Source: Hanleya hanleyi
Taxonomy: Eukaryota > Mollusca > Polyplacophora > Lepidopleurida > Hanleyidae
Length of the DNA stretch: 64,000 bases
Reading direction: 5' to 3'
NCBI GenBank assembly: GCA_036873755.1
Contig: JAVTVY010045335.1
Location: forward strand, 62,001 to 126,000
Part shown: piece by piece, positions 63,824 through 64,000 of the stretch
Layout: the number at the start of each line of letters is the position of its first letter
Position numbering within the stretch: the stretch's first letter is position 1
Notes under the pieces: generated by a model
What the model was told of the DNA's origin: nothing
The model's input: only the letters and a program-made list of their open reading frames with translations
The model's database searches: none
Program-made: the position numbers and the translations under genes

Positions 63824-64000
63824 ATGACCCGTGGTACATGTACTGCATGTTTAACATGAGTGCAGTTAATACTGGCTGCACTGATGACGTATAAGAACCA
63901 TACAGATGTTTTCTATTTTGAACTCTGGATTTTTGCGATAGGAAAGTGGTTGTTGGTAACAAATTATGTATACTTGGCTAATGTTAAAAACAGCTAACTA

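Noticed and set aside
1..64000. tRNA, rRNA or riboswitch
   Set aside because: No tRNA-like A and B boxes with a paired acceptor stem and no rRNA text were seen by eye; weak cases could be missed.

Overview
The window reads as nuclear DNA of an invertebrate animal, most likely a marine bivalve. There is a spliced gene of the animal PAR-domain bZIP family. The DNA is AT-rich and gene-poor. Several tandem arrays end in an ACGG-type microsatellite and a hairpin, like the 'pearl' elements described from bivalves, and the palindrome TACATGTA is frequent. The species call is inference.

Region 1 (1-27.5 kb) holds one host gene on the minus strand, close to HLF/TEF/DBP. Exon 1 is at about 24.1 kb and exon 2 at 18.9-19.4 kb. 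The PAR/bZIP exon was not found, so everything left of 18.9 kb is probably one long intron continuing past the window edge. Both introns are packed with nested non-autonomous transposons with readable ends: TTAA-flanked elements (4899-6008, 12751-13570, 14318-18660), a TA-flanked element (6903-9232), a CAGGGGTTC element (9452-14170), an hAT-like element (15053-18274), a fold-back element (21187-21684) and tandem arrays.

Region 2 (27.9-52.2 kb), upstream of the host gene, is a cluster of endogenous virus-like elements of the Polinton/Maverick/adintovirus type. Element A (27.9-31.7 kb) has a PC4-like protein gene and a broken RING-finger gene. Element 1 (about 31.6-40.3 kb, plus strand) has a RING gene, a small unknown gene, then PC4-like, integrase with chromodomain, membrane protein, packaging ATPase, small basic protein, unknown virion-type protein, penton-like minor capsid, basic core protein and a major capsid gene cut off at its 3' end. 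Element 2 (about 40.3-52.2 kb, minus strand) has the same order plus an adenain-type protease, and is bounded by terminal inverted repeats built of 150-165 bp units around TGCGCATGCGCA. Nearly every gene in elements 1 and 2 has a stop or frameshift, so both are decayed copies. Neither contains a recognisable DNA polymerase B.

Region 3 (56.2-61.4 kb) is a third, more distant element: a triplicated TATA promoter, a small acidic protein, a C2H2 finger fused to a packaging ATPase, and a broken PC4-like gene related to that of element A. The last 2.5 kb hold long direct repeats and short ORFs with hydrophobic starts.

The feature I consider most unusual is at 30.1-33.1 kb. Three virus-like genes end, within 17-46 bases of their last stop codon, in a stem-loop of the replication-dependent histone mRNA type. 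Two of these are followed by AAAGAG, the sequence that pairs with U7 snRNA. A fourth stem-loop without an obvious gene lies nearby. Such genes would be expected to make non-polyadenylated, S-phase-linked mRNAs.
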